From Streptomyces physcomitrii (GTDB lineage Bacteria; Actinomycetota; Actinomycetes; Streptomycetales; Streptomycetaceae), in assembly GCF_012273655.1 (NCBI RefSeq), contig NZ_JAAWWP010000005.1:248001-312000 (forward strand): 64,000 nucleotides of DNA, written 5' to 3'. The position numbers were made by a program, and so were the translations under genes. Below, piece after piece: positions 8,371 to 15,639 of this stretch. Under the pieces are notes generated by a model. The model was not told the origin of the DNA, searched no databases, and saw only the letters and a list, made by a program, of their open reading frames with translations. The number at the start of each line of letters is the position of its first letter. Positions within the stretch are counted from its first letter, which is position 1.

Positions 8371-9143
8371 GCGCCGCGGCCCGGGCCGCCGAGTCCGGCA
8401 AGCACACGGGCGAGGCGGTCGTGCCCGCGCTCTACCCGTGCACGATCACCCATGTCCGCACCGCGCCGGTACGCCACCGGTTGCGGCACCGCACGTACCT
8501 GTGGCTGATCGACCCGGACCACCCGCCGCGCCCGCGGGGCCCCTTCGGGATGCTGGCCCGCTTCGAGGGGCGGGACCACTTCGGCCCCTCGGCGGGCACC
8601 CTGCGGGCCAAACTGGACGCCTTCCTCGCCTCGCGCGGGGTGGATCTGGACGGCGGCCGGGTCCTGATGCTGGCGCACGCCCGCGTCCTCGGCTTCGTCT
8701 TCAACCCGCTCACCCTGTACTGGTGCCACCGCCCGGACGGCACCCTCAGCTGCGTGGTCGCCGAGGTGCACAACACCTACGGCGAGCGGCACTGCTATCT
8801 GCTGCACCCCGGCGAGGACCAAGTGGCCGAGGTGCACAAGGAGTTCTACGTCTCGCCGTTCTTCCCGGTGGACGGCTCCTACCGGATGCGGCTGCCCGAG
8901 CCCGGTGCCGCCCTCGATCTGACGATCCGTCTGGACCGTTCGGGAGAGCGGCCGTTCGTGGCCCGGGTGACCGGCGAACGCCGGCCCGCCTCCCGAAGTC
9001 ACCTCGCCCGCCTGGCCGTTCGGCATCCGCTGTCCACGATCGCGGTCGCCCTCGCCATCCGGGTGCACGGTATCCGGCTCTTCCTGCGCGGCCTGCCGAT
9101 CCGCAGCCGCCCGGCGCACCCGCCCCAGGAGGGCATGCGCTGA
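8367..9143 (+). CDS. DUF1365 family protein (Rv0448c-type)
   Basis: The 258-residue product begins at a GTG overlapping the previous stop by 4 nt. It shows DUF1365 hallmarks: PCTITHVRTAPVRHRLRHRTY near the start, a GRVLMLAHARVLGFVFNPLTLYW-type block (given here only in part: FNPLT) and a YGERH segment in the middle. The family's biochemical role is not established; it is persistently co-encoded with cyclopropane-type methyltransferases and FAD oxidoreductases, which suggests a role in fatty-acid modification. A short tandem repeat of GACCCGTTC (about 9160-9182) lies between its stop and the next gene. Confidence 0.88.
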   Translation: MSAAARAAESGKHTGEAVVPALYPCTITHVRTAPVRHRLRHRTYLWLIDPDHPPRPRGPFGMLARFEGRDHFGPSAGTLRAKLDAFLASRGVDLDGGRVLMLAHARVLGFVFNPLTLYWCHRPDGTLSCVVAEVHNTYGERHCYLLHPGEDQVAEVHKEFYVSPFFPVDGSYRMRLPEPGAALDLTIRLDRSGERPFVARVTGERRPASRSHLARLAVRHPLSTIAVALAIRVHGIRLFLRGLPIRSRPAHPPQEGMR

Positions 9144-9211
9144 CCACCGCCCCACCCGCTCGACCCGTTCGACCCGTTCGACCTGTACCCCGCACCAAGG
9201 AGTGACCCCCG

Positions 9212-10615
9212 GTGACCACCAGCGTTCGTACCCAGACCCCGCGGCAGCGGCCCCCCAGGGGCGCGGCGCCCCGCCTCGGCGCCCTCGTGGAGAAGGCGCT
9301 CGGCGGCCCCCTGCCCCTGCGGCTGCGCGCCTGGGACGGCAGCGAGTACGGCCCCGGCGGCGGCCCGGTCGTCGTGCTGCGCTCCCGGCGCGCCCTGCGC
9401 CGCCTGCTCTGGGAGCCCGGTGAACTCGGCCTGGCCGAGGCCTATGTGACCGGCGAGATCGATGTCGAGGGCGACCTCGCTCAGGGCCTGCGGCTGATGT
9501 GGCGGGCGGCCCGGGAGGGCGCCCTGCACCCGCCGAAGCTGGGGCTCGGCGACCGCGCGGGCGCCCTCGCCTCGGCCGCCCGCCTCGGCGCGCTCGGCCC
9601 CCGGCCGCCCGTCCCGGCCTCCCGGGCCCGGCTCAGCGGCGCGCTGCACAGCACCACCCGCGACCGCGCCGCGATCAGCCACCACTACGACCTCTCCAAC
9701 GACTTCTACCGGCTGCTCCTCGACGAGACCATGGCCTACTCCTGCGGCTACTGGGCCGAGGGCACCGCGGACCCCGAGGACGGCGACACCGCCGAGGCCG
9801 GCCGCCTCGCCCAGCGCGCCAAGCTCGAACTCATCTGCCGCAAGCTGGACTTGGGGCCCGGCAGCCGACTGCTCGACATCGGCTGCGGCTGGGGCTCGCT
9901 CACCCTGTACGCGGCGGCCGAGCACGGCGTGAAGGTCACCGCGGTCACCCTCGCCGCCGAGCAGGCCGCCCACGTCGCGGCCGAGGTCGCCGCCCGCGGC
10001 CTCGGCGAACTGGTCGACGTCGAGTGCCGCCACTGGCGCGACATCACCGGCGGCGGCTACGACGCGGTGGCCACCGTGGAGATGGGCGAACACGTCGGCG
10101 ACGCCGAGTACCCGCAGTTCACCGCCGCCCTGCACGGCCTCGTACGGCCCGGCGGGCGGGTCTTCGTGCAGCAGATGTCGCGGGGTTCGGTCGCCCCCGG
10201 CGGCGGCGCCTTCATCGAGACGTACATCGCGCCGGACATGCACATGCGCCCCCTCGGCGAGACCATCGGCCTCCTGGAGGGCGCGGACCTGGAGGTGGTC
10301 TCGGTGCAGTCGCTGCGCGAGCACTACGTCCGCACGGTCGGGGTCTGGCACCGCACCCTGGAGGAGCGCTGGGCCGAGTTCACCGCCCTCCTCGGCGAGG
10401 AGACCGCCCGCGTCTGGCGGCTCTACCTGGTCGGCGGCGCCCTCGCCTTCGCGGAGGGCCGGATGGGCGTGGACCAGATCGTCTGCGTCCGCCGCGCGGC
10501 GGACGGCGCCAGCGGGCTGCCCGCCGACCCGGTCCGCTGGTACACGGTGGGCGGCACGGACACCGGGAACGCCGGGTTCACCGCGGGCGGCCCGGACACC
10601 GGGGACGCCGCGTGA
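9212..10615 (+). CDS. cyclopropane-fatty-acyl-phospholipid synthase-type SAM methyltransferase (UfaA1-like)
   Basis: The 467-residue protein has the CFA-synthase layout: an N-terminal lipid-binding part (about 1-150) and a class I SAM methyltransferase domain. It carries SHHYDLSNDFY, a LLDIGCGWG SAM-binding loop near 220-230 and EMGEHVG near 290. It is expected to transfer a methyl group to an unsaturated acyl chain of a phospholipid. Whether the product is a cyclopropane, a 10-methyl branch or another modified acyl chain cannot be told; the partner FAD enzyme suggests something beyond simple cyclopropanation. It starts with GTG at 9212 after AAGGAGTGA. It overlaps the following gene by 4 nt. 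Confidence 0.92.
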   Translation: MTTSVRTQTPRQRPPRGAAPRLGALVEKALGGPLPLRLRAWDGSEYGPGGGPVVVLRSRRALRRLLWEPGELGLAEAYVTGEIDVEGDLAQGLRLMWRAAREGALHPPKLGLGDRAGALASAARLGALGPRPPVPASRARLSGALHSTTRDRAAISHHYDLSNDFYRLLLDETMAYSCGYWAEGTADPEDGDTAEAGRLAQRAKLELICRKLDLGPGSRLLDIGCGWGSLTLYAAAEHGVKVTAVTLAAEQAAHVAAEVAARGLGELVDVECRHWRDITGGGYDAVATVEMGEHVGDAEYPQFTAALHGLVRPGGRVFVQQMSRGSVAPGGGAFIETYIAPDMHMRPLGETIGLLEGADLEVVSVQSLREHYVRTVGVWHRTLEERWAEFTALLGEETARVWRLYLVGGALAFAEGRMGVDQIVCVRRAADGASGLPADPVRWYTVGGTDTGNAGFTAGGPDTGDAA

Positions 10616-11466
10616 CGGGCCCGGCCGGAACCGCGCTCACCGTCACCGCGGGCGGCGGGGACTCCTTCCCCTGGTCCGTCTTCGGGCAGGGGCTCGCGGT
10701 GGCCGCGGGCGCCGCGCTCCTGGTGATGCTCGCGACCTTCGCGGTGGCGCTGCGCCTCGGGGTGCACCGGGTGGTCGACGTCGCCTGGGGTGCCGCCTTC
10801 GCCGCGGTCGCGCTCGCCGCCTGGGCCCACGCCGCGGGCCGGGGCGAGGGCGACGGGGTGCGCCAGGCCCTGGTCGCCGCGCTGACCTGCGTCTGGGGGC
10901 TGCGCCTTGCCGTCCACATCGCCCGGCGCGGCCGGGGCCACGGCGAGGACCCCCGCTACGCGAAGATGCTCGCCAAGGCGCCCGGCAGCCCCGCCCTGTA
11001 CGCCCTGCGGAAGGTGTACCTGCTCCAGGGCGCCCTGGTCTGGCTGATCTCGCTGCCGGTGCAGGCGGCGATGCTGCTGCCCGGCCTCCCCGGCCCGGTG
11101 GCCTGGGCGGGCACCGCGGTGTGGGCGCTCGGCCTCTTCTTCGAGGCGGTCGGCGACCACCAGCTCGCCCGCTTCAAGGCCGACCCGGCCCACCGCGGCC
11201 GCCTCATGGACCGCGGCCTGTGGAGCTGGACCCGGCACCCCAACTACTTCGGCGACTTCTGCGTCTGGTGGGGCCTGTTCCTGTGCGCCTCGGAGCAGGT
11301 GCCGGTGGCCGCGGCGGTCCTGGTCTCCCCCGTGGTGATGAGCCTGCTGCTCACCGTCGGCAGCGGCAAGCGCCTCCTGGAACAGCACATGGCCGAACGC
11401 CCCGGCTACCCCGAGTACGCCGCCCGCACCAGCGGCTTCTTCCCCCGGCCGCCGCGGCGGGGGTGA
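10612..11466 (+). CDS. DUF1295 membrane protein, steroid 5-alpha-reductase-like (Rv0446c-type)
   Basis: The 284-residue protein has about six to seven hydrophobic helices. Its C-terminal motif WTRHPNYFGD is typical of the DUF1295/isoprenylcysteine methyltransferase and steroid-reductase superfamily. It may reduce or methylate a membrane lipid substrate. The GTG start overlaps the stop of the methyltransferase gene (GTGA), so translation is coupled. It is the last gene of the operon; a repeat-filled spacer follows. Confidence 0.88.
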   Translation: MTGPAGTALTVTAGGGDSFPWSVFGQGLAVAAGAALLVMLATFAVALRLGVHRVVDVAWGAAFAAVALAAWAHAAGRGEGDGVRQALVAALTCVWGLRLAVHIARRGRGHGEDPRYAKMLAKAPGSPALYALRKVYLLQGALVWLISLPVQAAMLLPGLPGPVAWAGTAVWALGLFFEAVGDHQLARFKADPAHRGRLMDRGLWSWTRHPNYFGDFCVWWGLFLCASEQVPVAAAVLVSPVVMSLLLTVGSGKRLLEQHMAERPGYPEYAARTSGFFPRPPRRG

Positions 11467-11841
11467 GGGGCGGGGCGGGGCCGGGCGCGGGAGGGTCTGG
11501 GATCTGAGGTCTGGGATCCGCGCCGCCTCGGCCTCGCGCGGATGTGGCTCGCCTCGCGCGGATGCGGCTCGCCGCGGGCGGATGCGGCTCGCCGCGGGCG
11601 GGCGTGGGGGCGGGCCTCCGTATCCGGTGCCTTCGTACGCGGTGTGCCCGTACCCGGTGGTGAACGGCGGCGGGCCCGCCCGGCGGTGAACGGCGGCGGG
11701 CCCCGCCCGGCGGTGAACAGCAGCGGGCCCGGTCCGGGGCGGGTGTCCGGACCGGGCCCGCGGTCGTACGCGGCGCGCCGGGAGGCGGGGCGCTCGCCGG
11801 AAGGCGGGACGCTCGCCGGAAGGCAGGGCGCTCGCCGGGGC
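11467..11841. repeat. three short tandem-repeat tracts in the convergent spacer
   Basis: Tract A (11531-11604) is a 20-bp unit beginning GCCTCGCGCGGATG repeated 3.5 times. Tract B (about 11659-11735) is a 26-27 bp unit beginning GGTGAACGGCGGCGG repeated nearly three times. Tract C (11784-11840) is a 19-bp unit beginning GGCGGGGCGCTC repeated three times and ends at the anti-sigma stop codon. No gene is seen. The tracts contain inverted repeats and may act as a terminator region for the converging transcripts. Confidence 0.8.
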
Positions 11842-12594
11842 TCAGGCGGGCAGTTCCATCAGCGCCACCGGGTCCGAGGTCGGCTGCTTCGAGCCGCCCG
11901 CGGGTTCGACCGTGATGCCCATGCCCGAGGCGTCGCCGATCCGGCCGGCCATCAGCACGGTGTCCGCGGTCCGGTCCGAGTCGATCAGCCCGGCCGGGCG
12001 CATCGCACCGTGGTCGTCGAACCAGAGCTGGTACACCTTGCCCTCCGCCGGACGGGCCAGCCCCGCGCCCACGAAGACCGCCTTGTCCCGGCTGCGGGAG
12101 ACCACCACGGTGCCGCTCGCACCGTCCCCGATCCGCGCCGAGGTGGTCCGCGCGTCCGGCGCCCCGAGCACCTCGGCCACCGCGTCCGCCCGGTCCTGCG
12201 CCTGCCGGGCCTCCTCGCGGGCCTGGTCGGCGCGGTCGTACTGCCAGACCGCCACCCCGCCGAGCCCGGCCGCCGCCGCGAGGCAGGCGGCGAGCACGAG
12301 GCGGGAGAGCCTGCGGGCCCGCCCCGGGACGGACGCGTGGTGCACCGGGTGCCCGTGGCCCGGGACCTCCTGGCGCACCTGCGCGACGGTGCGCAGGACC
12401 GCCTCCTTCATGGCGGGCGGCGGGGTGACGGTCACGGCCAGTCCCAGGCGTCCGGCCGTGGCCGCCAGCTCCTTCACCTCCTGCGCGCAGGCCTCGCAGT
12501 CCGAGAGGTGGTGCTCGAAGGCCTCCCGCTCGTCCTCGGGCAGGGCGTGCAGGGCGTACGCGCCGGTCAGCGTGTGCAGATCCGCGACGGTCAT
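11842..12594 (-). CDS. rskA: anti-sigma factor, RskA-like
   Basis: The 250-residue protein has an N-terminal anti-sigma domain with the zinc-type motif HHLSDCEAC (about 32-40). A single membrane helix (about 98-116) and an extracytoplasmic RskA C-terminal domain (about 120-250) follow, with FVGAGL and VYQLWF-like motifs. It is expected to hold the cognate sigma factor at the membrane and release it after a signal, in mycobacteria by regulated proteolysis. Its ATG overlaps the sigma stop by 4 nt (ATGA), so the two are translationally coupled. The gene symbol is by analogy with the mycobacterial SigK/RskA pair. Confidence 0.9.
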   Translation of the reverse strand: MTVADLHTLTGAYALHALPEDEREAFEHHLSDCEACAQEVKELAATAGRLGLAVTVTPPPAMKEAVLRTVAQVRQEVPGHGHPVHHASVPGRARRLSRLVLAACLAAAAGLGGVAVWQYDRADQAREEARQAQDRADAVAEVLGAPDARTTSARIGDGASGTVVVSRSRDKAVFVGAGLARPAEGKVYQLWFDDHGAMRPAGLIDSDRTADTVLMAGRIGDASGMGITVEPAGGSKQPTSDPVALMELPA

Positions 12595-13175
12595 GCCGTC
12601 ACCCCCAGGCAGTCGCGCAGGCGGATGAGACCGTCCCGCAGACGGGTCTTGACGGTGCCGAGCGGCACGGTGAGCAGTTCGGCGACCTCGCGATAGGTCA
12701 GCCCGCGGTAGTACGCCAACGACACGGACTGGCGCTGGAGTTCGGTCAGCGAGCGCATACAGCGCCGCACCTGCTCGCGTTCCAACCGCGCCTCGACCTG
12801 CTCGGCCACCTCGTCGAAGGCGGGCGTACGGTCCAGGAGCGCGGCACGCTGCTCCCGGTCGGTGGCGGCCTGCGCCGAACGCACCCGGTCCACGGCACGG
12901 CGGTGTGCCATCGTCAGGACCCAGTTCATGGCGCTGCCCCGGTTCTCGCGGTAGGCGGCGGCGGTCCGCCACACCTCCACGAGGACTTCCTGGGCGACCT
13001 CCTCGGACTGCGCCGGATCGCGCAGCACACTGCGGACCAGGCCCAGTACCGGGCCGCAGACCGCGTCGTACACGGCCCCGAAGGCCTCCTGGTCCCCGCG
13101 GGCGACCAGACCCATCTGCTCCTCGAGGCTGGGCCCCGGGGCCGAGGGGACTCCAAGACGTGCTGGTTCTCTCAC
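12591..13175 (-). CDS. sigK: ECF RNA polymerase sigma factor, SigK-type
   Basis: The 194-residue protein has sigma region 2 (DQEAFGAVYD to NWVLTMAHRRAVDRVR, about 28-95) and region 4 (LTELQRQSVSLAYYRGLTYREVAE onward, about 135-190; motif quoted in part: TYREVAELL). The GTG start at 13175 is selected because CTGGAGGG lies 6-10 nt upstream; longer in-frame extensions to 13568 lack a ribosome site. Its own promoter carries the same GACCAATCC-N16-CGAA motif found at the structural genes, which indicates autoregulation. It is paired with an RskA-like anti-sigma factor and lies next to homologues of the M. tuberculosis SigK regulon, so I assign it to that group. Confidence 0.9.
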   Translation of the reverse strand: MREPARLGVPSAPGPSLEEQMGLVARGDQEAFGAVYDAVCGPVLGLVRSVLRDPAQSEEVAQEVLVEVWRTAAAYRENRGSAMNWVLTMAHRRAVDRVRSAQAATDREQRAALLDRTPAFDEVAEQVEARLEREQVRRCMRSLTELQRQSVSLAYYRGLTYREVAELLTVPLGTVKTRLRDGLIRLRDCLGVTA

Positions 13176-13233
13176 GCGGTGCCCTCCAGGACGACGGCTC
13201 TGCCGAGCGGCGGCAGAGGACGGATACACGACT

Positions 13234-13264
13234 GATTCGGAGCCCGAGGCCCGGTGGATTGGTC
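13234..13264 (-). promoter_or_regulatory. SigK-type autoregulated promoter of sigK-rskA
   Basis: On the minus strand GACCAATCC (13264-13256), a 16-nt spacer and CGAATC (13239-13234) precede the sigK start by about 60 bp. The -35 block is identical over 9 bases to those at 6870-6862 and 6913-6921, with identical spacer length. Confidence 0.78.
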
Positions 13265-13392
13265 CCGGACCGTCCCCTCCGCCCCGCCCATCCTCCGACA
13301 CCGGCGACCGCCCGCCACGCACCCACCGGAGCCCGCCCCGTCGCGCCCCCACGGGCACCGGAGCCCGGCCCCTCGCGCCCCACACACACCGG

Positions 13393-13435
13393 AGCCCGGC
13401 CCCGCACCGGTGTCCACCGGTGCCCGGGCCGGGCT
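13393..13435 (-). terminator. terminator hairpin after the YbjN-like gene
   Basis: AGCCCGGCCC (13393-13402) and GCACCGGT (13404-13411) pair with ACCGGTGC (13416-13423) and GGGCCGGGCT (13426-13435). The hairpin lies downstream of the stop at 13513. Three imperfect 30-bp repeats containing CACCGGAGCCCG lie next to it at about 13323-13404. Confidence 0.6.
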
Positions 13436-13512
13436 TCCTGATGCCGCTCCTGGCACCGCGCCCGCCGCGCCGCCCGGCTAGGCGTACGCGGCGTACGCGG
13501 CGTACCGCTCGC

Positions 13513-14076
13513 TCAGGTGTTGTCCTGCTCGCCGCTTCCGGCGGCCGGGCCGTCCTCGCCCGCCTCACCGTCCTCGCCGCTCACGGACTTCTCCAGGCCG
13601 AGCTGCTCGACGAGCCAGCGGTCGAACTCGATCGCCGCGCGCACCCAGCTGACCGTGGAGGAGACGAAGTGCTCCAGGGCGACACCGGTGCCGATCAGCA
13701 TCTGCGCCTCGCCGATGAGGCGGACGGTGCCGTCGTCGTGGGTGTGGCTGTAGACCTTGGGCCACAGGGTGCGGCGGTTCCAGTCGTCGGCGGCCTCCAG
13801 GAGCTGCTGCTTGTCCTCGATCTGGTGCGGCCGGTCGTAGAACGTCCGCACCGAGAAGACCTGCTGCTCCGCCTCACCGCGGAACATGAAGTACGTACGG
13901 AAGTCCTCCCACGGGGCGGCGAGGTCGCCCTCCTCGTCGGTGACGTACTTCAGCTCCATCTGTTCGAGGAGCTGCTTGACGAGGTCCTGGTCCGGGACGA
14001 CGGGCCCCGCCGGACCTCCGGACTGCGGCTCTGGCTGTCCCCCGAAGTTCGGAATCGAGGAGGGGTCGATGGTCAC
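13513..14076 (-). CDS. YbjN domain protein
   Basis: The 187-residue acidic cytosolic protein has a disordered Pro/Gly-rich N-terminus (1-30) and a YbjN-like domain (about 35-165) with EDFRTYFMFRGE and FVSSTVSWVRAAIEFDRW-type segments (second quoted in part: AAIEFDRW). An acidic tail follows. YbjN-like proteins resemble secretion chaperones in fold; the role in Streptomyces is unknown. The start at 14076 (GTG) follows GGGAAG; an upstream extension to 14304 reads as low-quality sequence. It is probably transcribed alone. Confidence 0.75.
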   Translation of the reverse strand: MTIDPSSIPNFGGQPEPQSGGPAGPVVPDQDLVKQLLEQMELKYVTDEEGDLAAPWEDFRTYFMFRGEAEQQVFSVRTFYDRPHQIEDKQQLLEAADDWNRRTLWPKVYSHTHDDGTVRLIGEAQMLIGTGVALEHFVSSTVSWVRAAIEFDRWLVEQLGLEKSVSGEDGEAGEDGPAAGSGEQDNT

Positions 14077-14300
14077 CGTGTTCTTCCCTTCATACGGATC
14101 CCGCCATCCTCCCCCATCCCGGCCGGGTACTGGCAACCCCCGCCGAGCCGCGCGCCGCACCGAGCGGCGGTATTCAGCTCTCAGCGTGTTCGGGGGCGGG
14201 GGCGGGCTTCCCCGCCGCTGCCGGACCCGCGCCACCCCGGGCTCCGATGGCCGCGGAAGAGAAGTCACCGAAGGACAGGCAGGCGCCTCGCAGCTCGGCC

Positions 14301-14891
14301 TCACTCCTCATCCGGACCTCTTTCCGACCGGAAGCACCGTGAGTACACGTCCACCTCGATCAGGGCCTCGTGCCCGTCGAGCCCCTTGAGCCAGGTGATC
14401 TCGGCCTGGCTGCGTGTCCTCAGATGGACCGCCAGAATCTGCATGTTCTTGTTCCGGCTGCCGTCCTCACCGACCTTCACCACCTTCCAGCCGCGCCGGG
14501 GAAGATCCTCACGAAGGTGCGCCATGCCCTGCTCCAGCACCTCGTTTCCCACGCCGTACGCCGACCAGGGGTGCGTGACCCGATACAGCTTCCCCGACTC
14601 CTCACCCGCGGACTCGCAACGATCCGCGTACGGGCCCGACTCGGTGGCTCTGGCCTTGATGCGCAGGGTGTCGCGGACCGTGCTGGACAGCTTCGCGATC
14701 TCGGACTCGACCGCCTGGACGGACCGGGACTTCGGCTCGTGGCCCGACGAGTTCTCGCTCGTCCCGGCGGAAGAACAACCTGCTGTCAGGGCGAGCCCGG
14801 CCGCGACGAGCAGCACTGCCCCGGCGGACGATCCCCGACCGGGACGGGACGGCTCGTTCCCCCGCAACGACAACTGCCTGCCTTCCGTCAT
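14301..14891 (-). CDS. putative lipoprotein, paralogue of the next upstream gene
   Basis: The 196-residue protein has a lipoprotein signal ending LTAGC (about 37-41) followed by a Ser-rich linker. The mature part is not a family I can name. It shares clear blocks with the neighbour at 14920-15504: THPWSAYG versus AHPWSVYD, LREDLPRRGWK versus LREQLPRWGWK, and a C-terminal VDVYSRCFR versus VDVGSRCYR. The two genes are 28 bp apart on the same strand and look like a tandem duplication in one transcription unit. They probably sit on the outer face of the cell membrane. Confidence 0.7.
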   Translation of the reverse strand: MTEGRQLSLRGNEPSRPGRGSSAGAVLLVAAGLALTAGCSSAGTSENSSGHEPKSRSVQAVESEIAKLSSTVRDTLRIKARATESGPYADRCESAGEESGKLYRVTHPWSAYGVGNEVLEQGMAHLREDLPRRGWKVVKVGEDGSRNKNMQILAVHLRTRSQAEITWLKGLDGHEALIEVDVYSRCFRSERGPDEE

Positions 14892-14919
14892 GGGTGCCTG
14901 AGCGCGGCCCGGGTGTGCG

Positions 14920-15504
14920 TCAGCCCTCCGTCGAGAGGTCGGTTCCCTCCGGAGCCCGGTAGCAGCGCGAACCGACGTCGACGCTGATCAGCGGCTTCAG
15001 GCCGTTCGACCTCTTCCTGGCCCATTCGATCGTCACGGTGTGATGGCTCCTGGTGTGCACGGCCACGATCTCGGGGTTCTTGGCGAGCGACTCCGTCTCG
15101 CCGTCCTTCGTGATCTTCCAGCCCCACCGGGGGAGCTGCTCCCGAAGATTCCGCATGGCCTCGTCGAACGTCCCTTCCCGAAGGTCGTACACCGACCAGG
15201 GATGGGCCACCGAGTAGTACTTCTTCATCTCGGGATCGACGGCTCCGCATGGGCCGGTCATGGCCCCGGAGTCCGTGGTGCGGCCCTTGACACCCATCGC
15301 GTCCAGAAGCTTGCTGGACATCTCGTTCACTTCCCGCTCCGCCTCTTCGGCCGCGCGCACCCTGGGCTCGTAGCCGAGCTTCTCGGTGTCGGTCCGCGCC
15401 GATGAGCAGCCTGTCGGCAGAACGGTGAGGGCAACTGCGCCCAGCAACAAGGACATACGGCGAAGCTCCGGCGGCCGCACTCCTCGGAGAAACGCGACGT
15501 TCAC
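14920..15504 (-). CDS. putative lipoprotein, paralogue of the next downstream gene
   Basis: The 194-residue protein starts at a GTG (15504) preceded by GGGAGGG at good spacing. A hydrophobic signal ends in LPTGC (lipobox, about residue 33). The mature part carries the HPWS and LPRWGWKI blocks shared with the 14301-14891 product and a conserved Cys near the C-terminus in SRCY. The family is unnamed and the function unknown. A longer start at 15543 would add an Arg-rich leader without a ribosome site. Confidence 0.7.
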   Translation of the reverse strand: MNVAFLRGVRPPELRRMSLLLGAVALTVLPTGCSSARTDTEKLGYEPRVRAAEEAEREVNEMSSKLLDAMGVKGRTTDSGAMTGPCGAVDPEMKKYYSVAHPWSVYDLREGTFDEAMRNLREQLPRWGWKITKDGETESLAKNPEIVAVHTRSHHTVTIEWARKRSNGLKPLISVDVGSRCYRAPEGTDLSTEG

Positions 15505-15639
15505 CGGTCCCTCCCCTCGTCGCCCCCGGGCCCGAGAGCACAACAGCCCCCAACCCTACTGACGCTCAAGGAAGTTGACCGGCCAGGGCCCGCCCCGCAC
15601 GACTCCCCGCGCGGGAGCAGGCCCGTCCGGACCGGCAGC

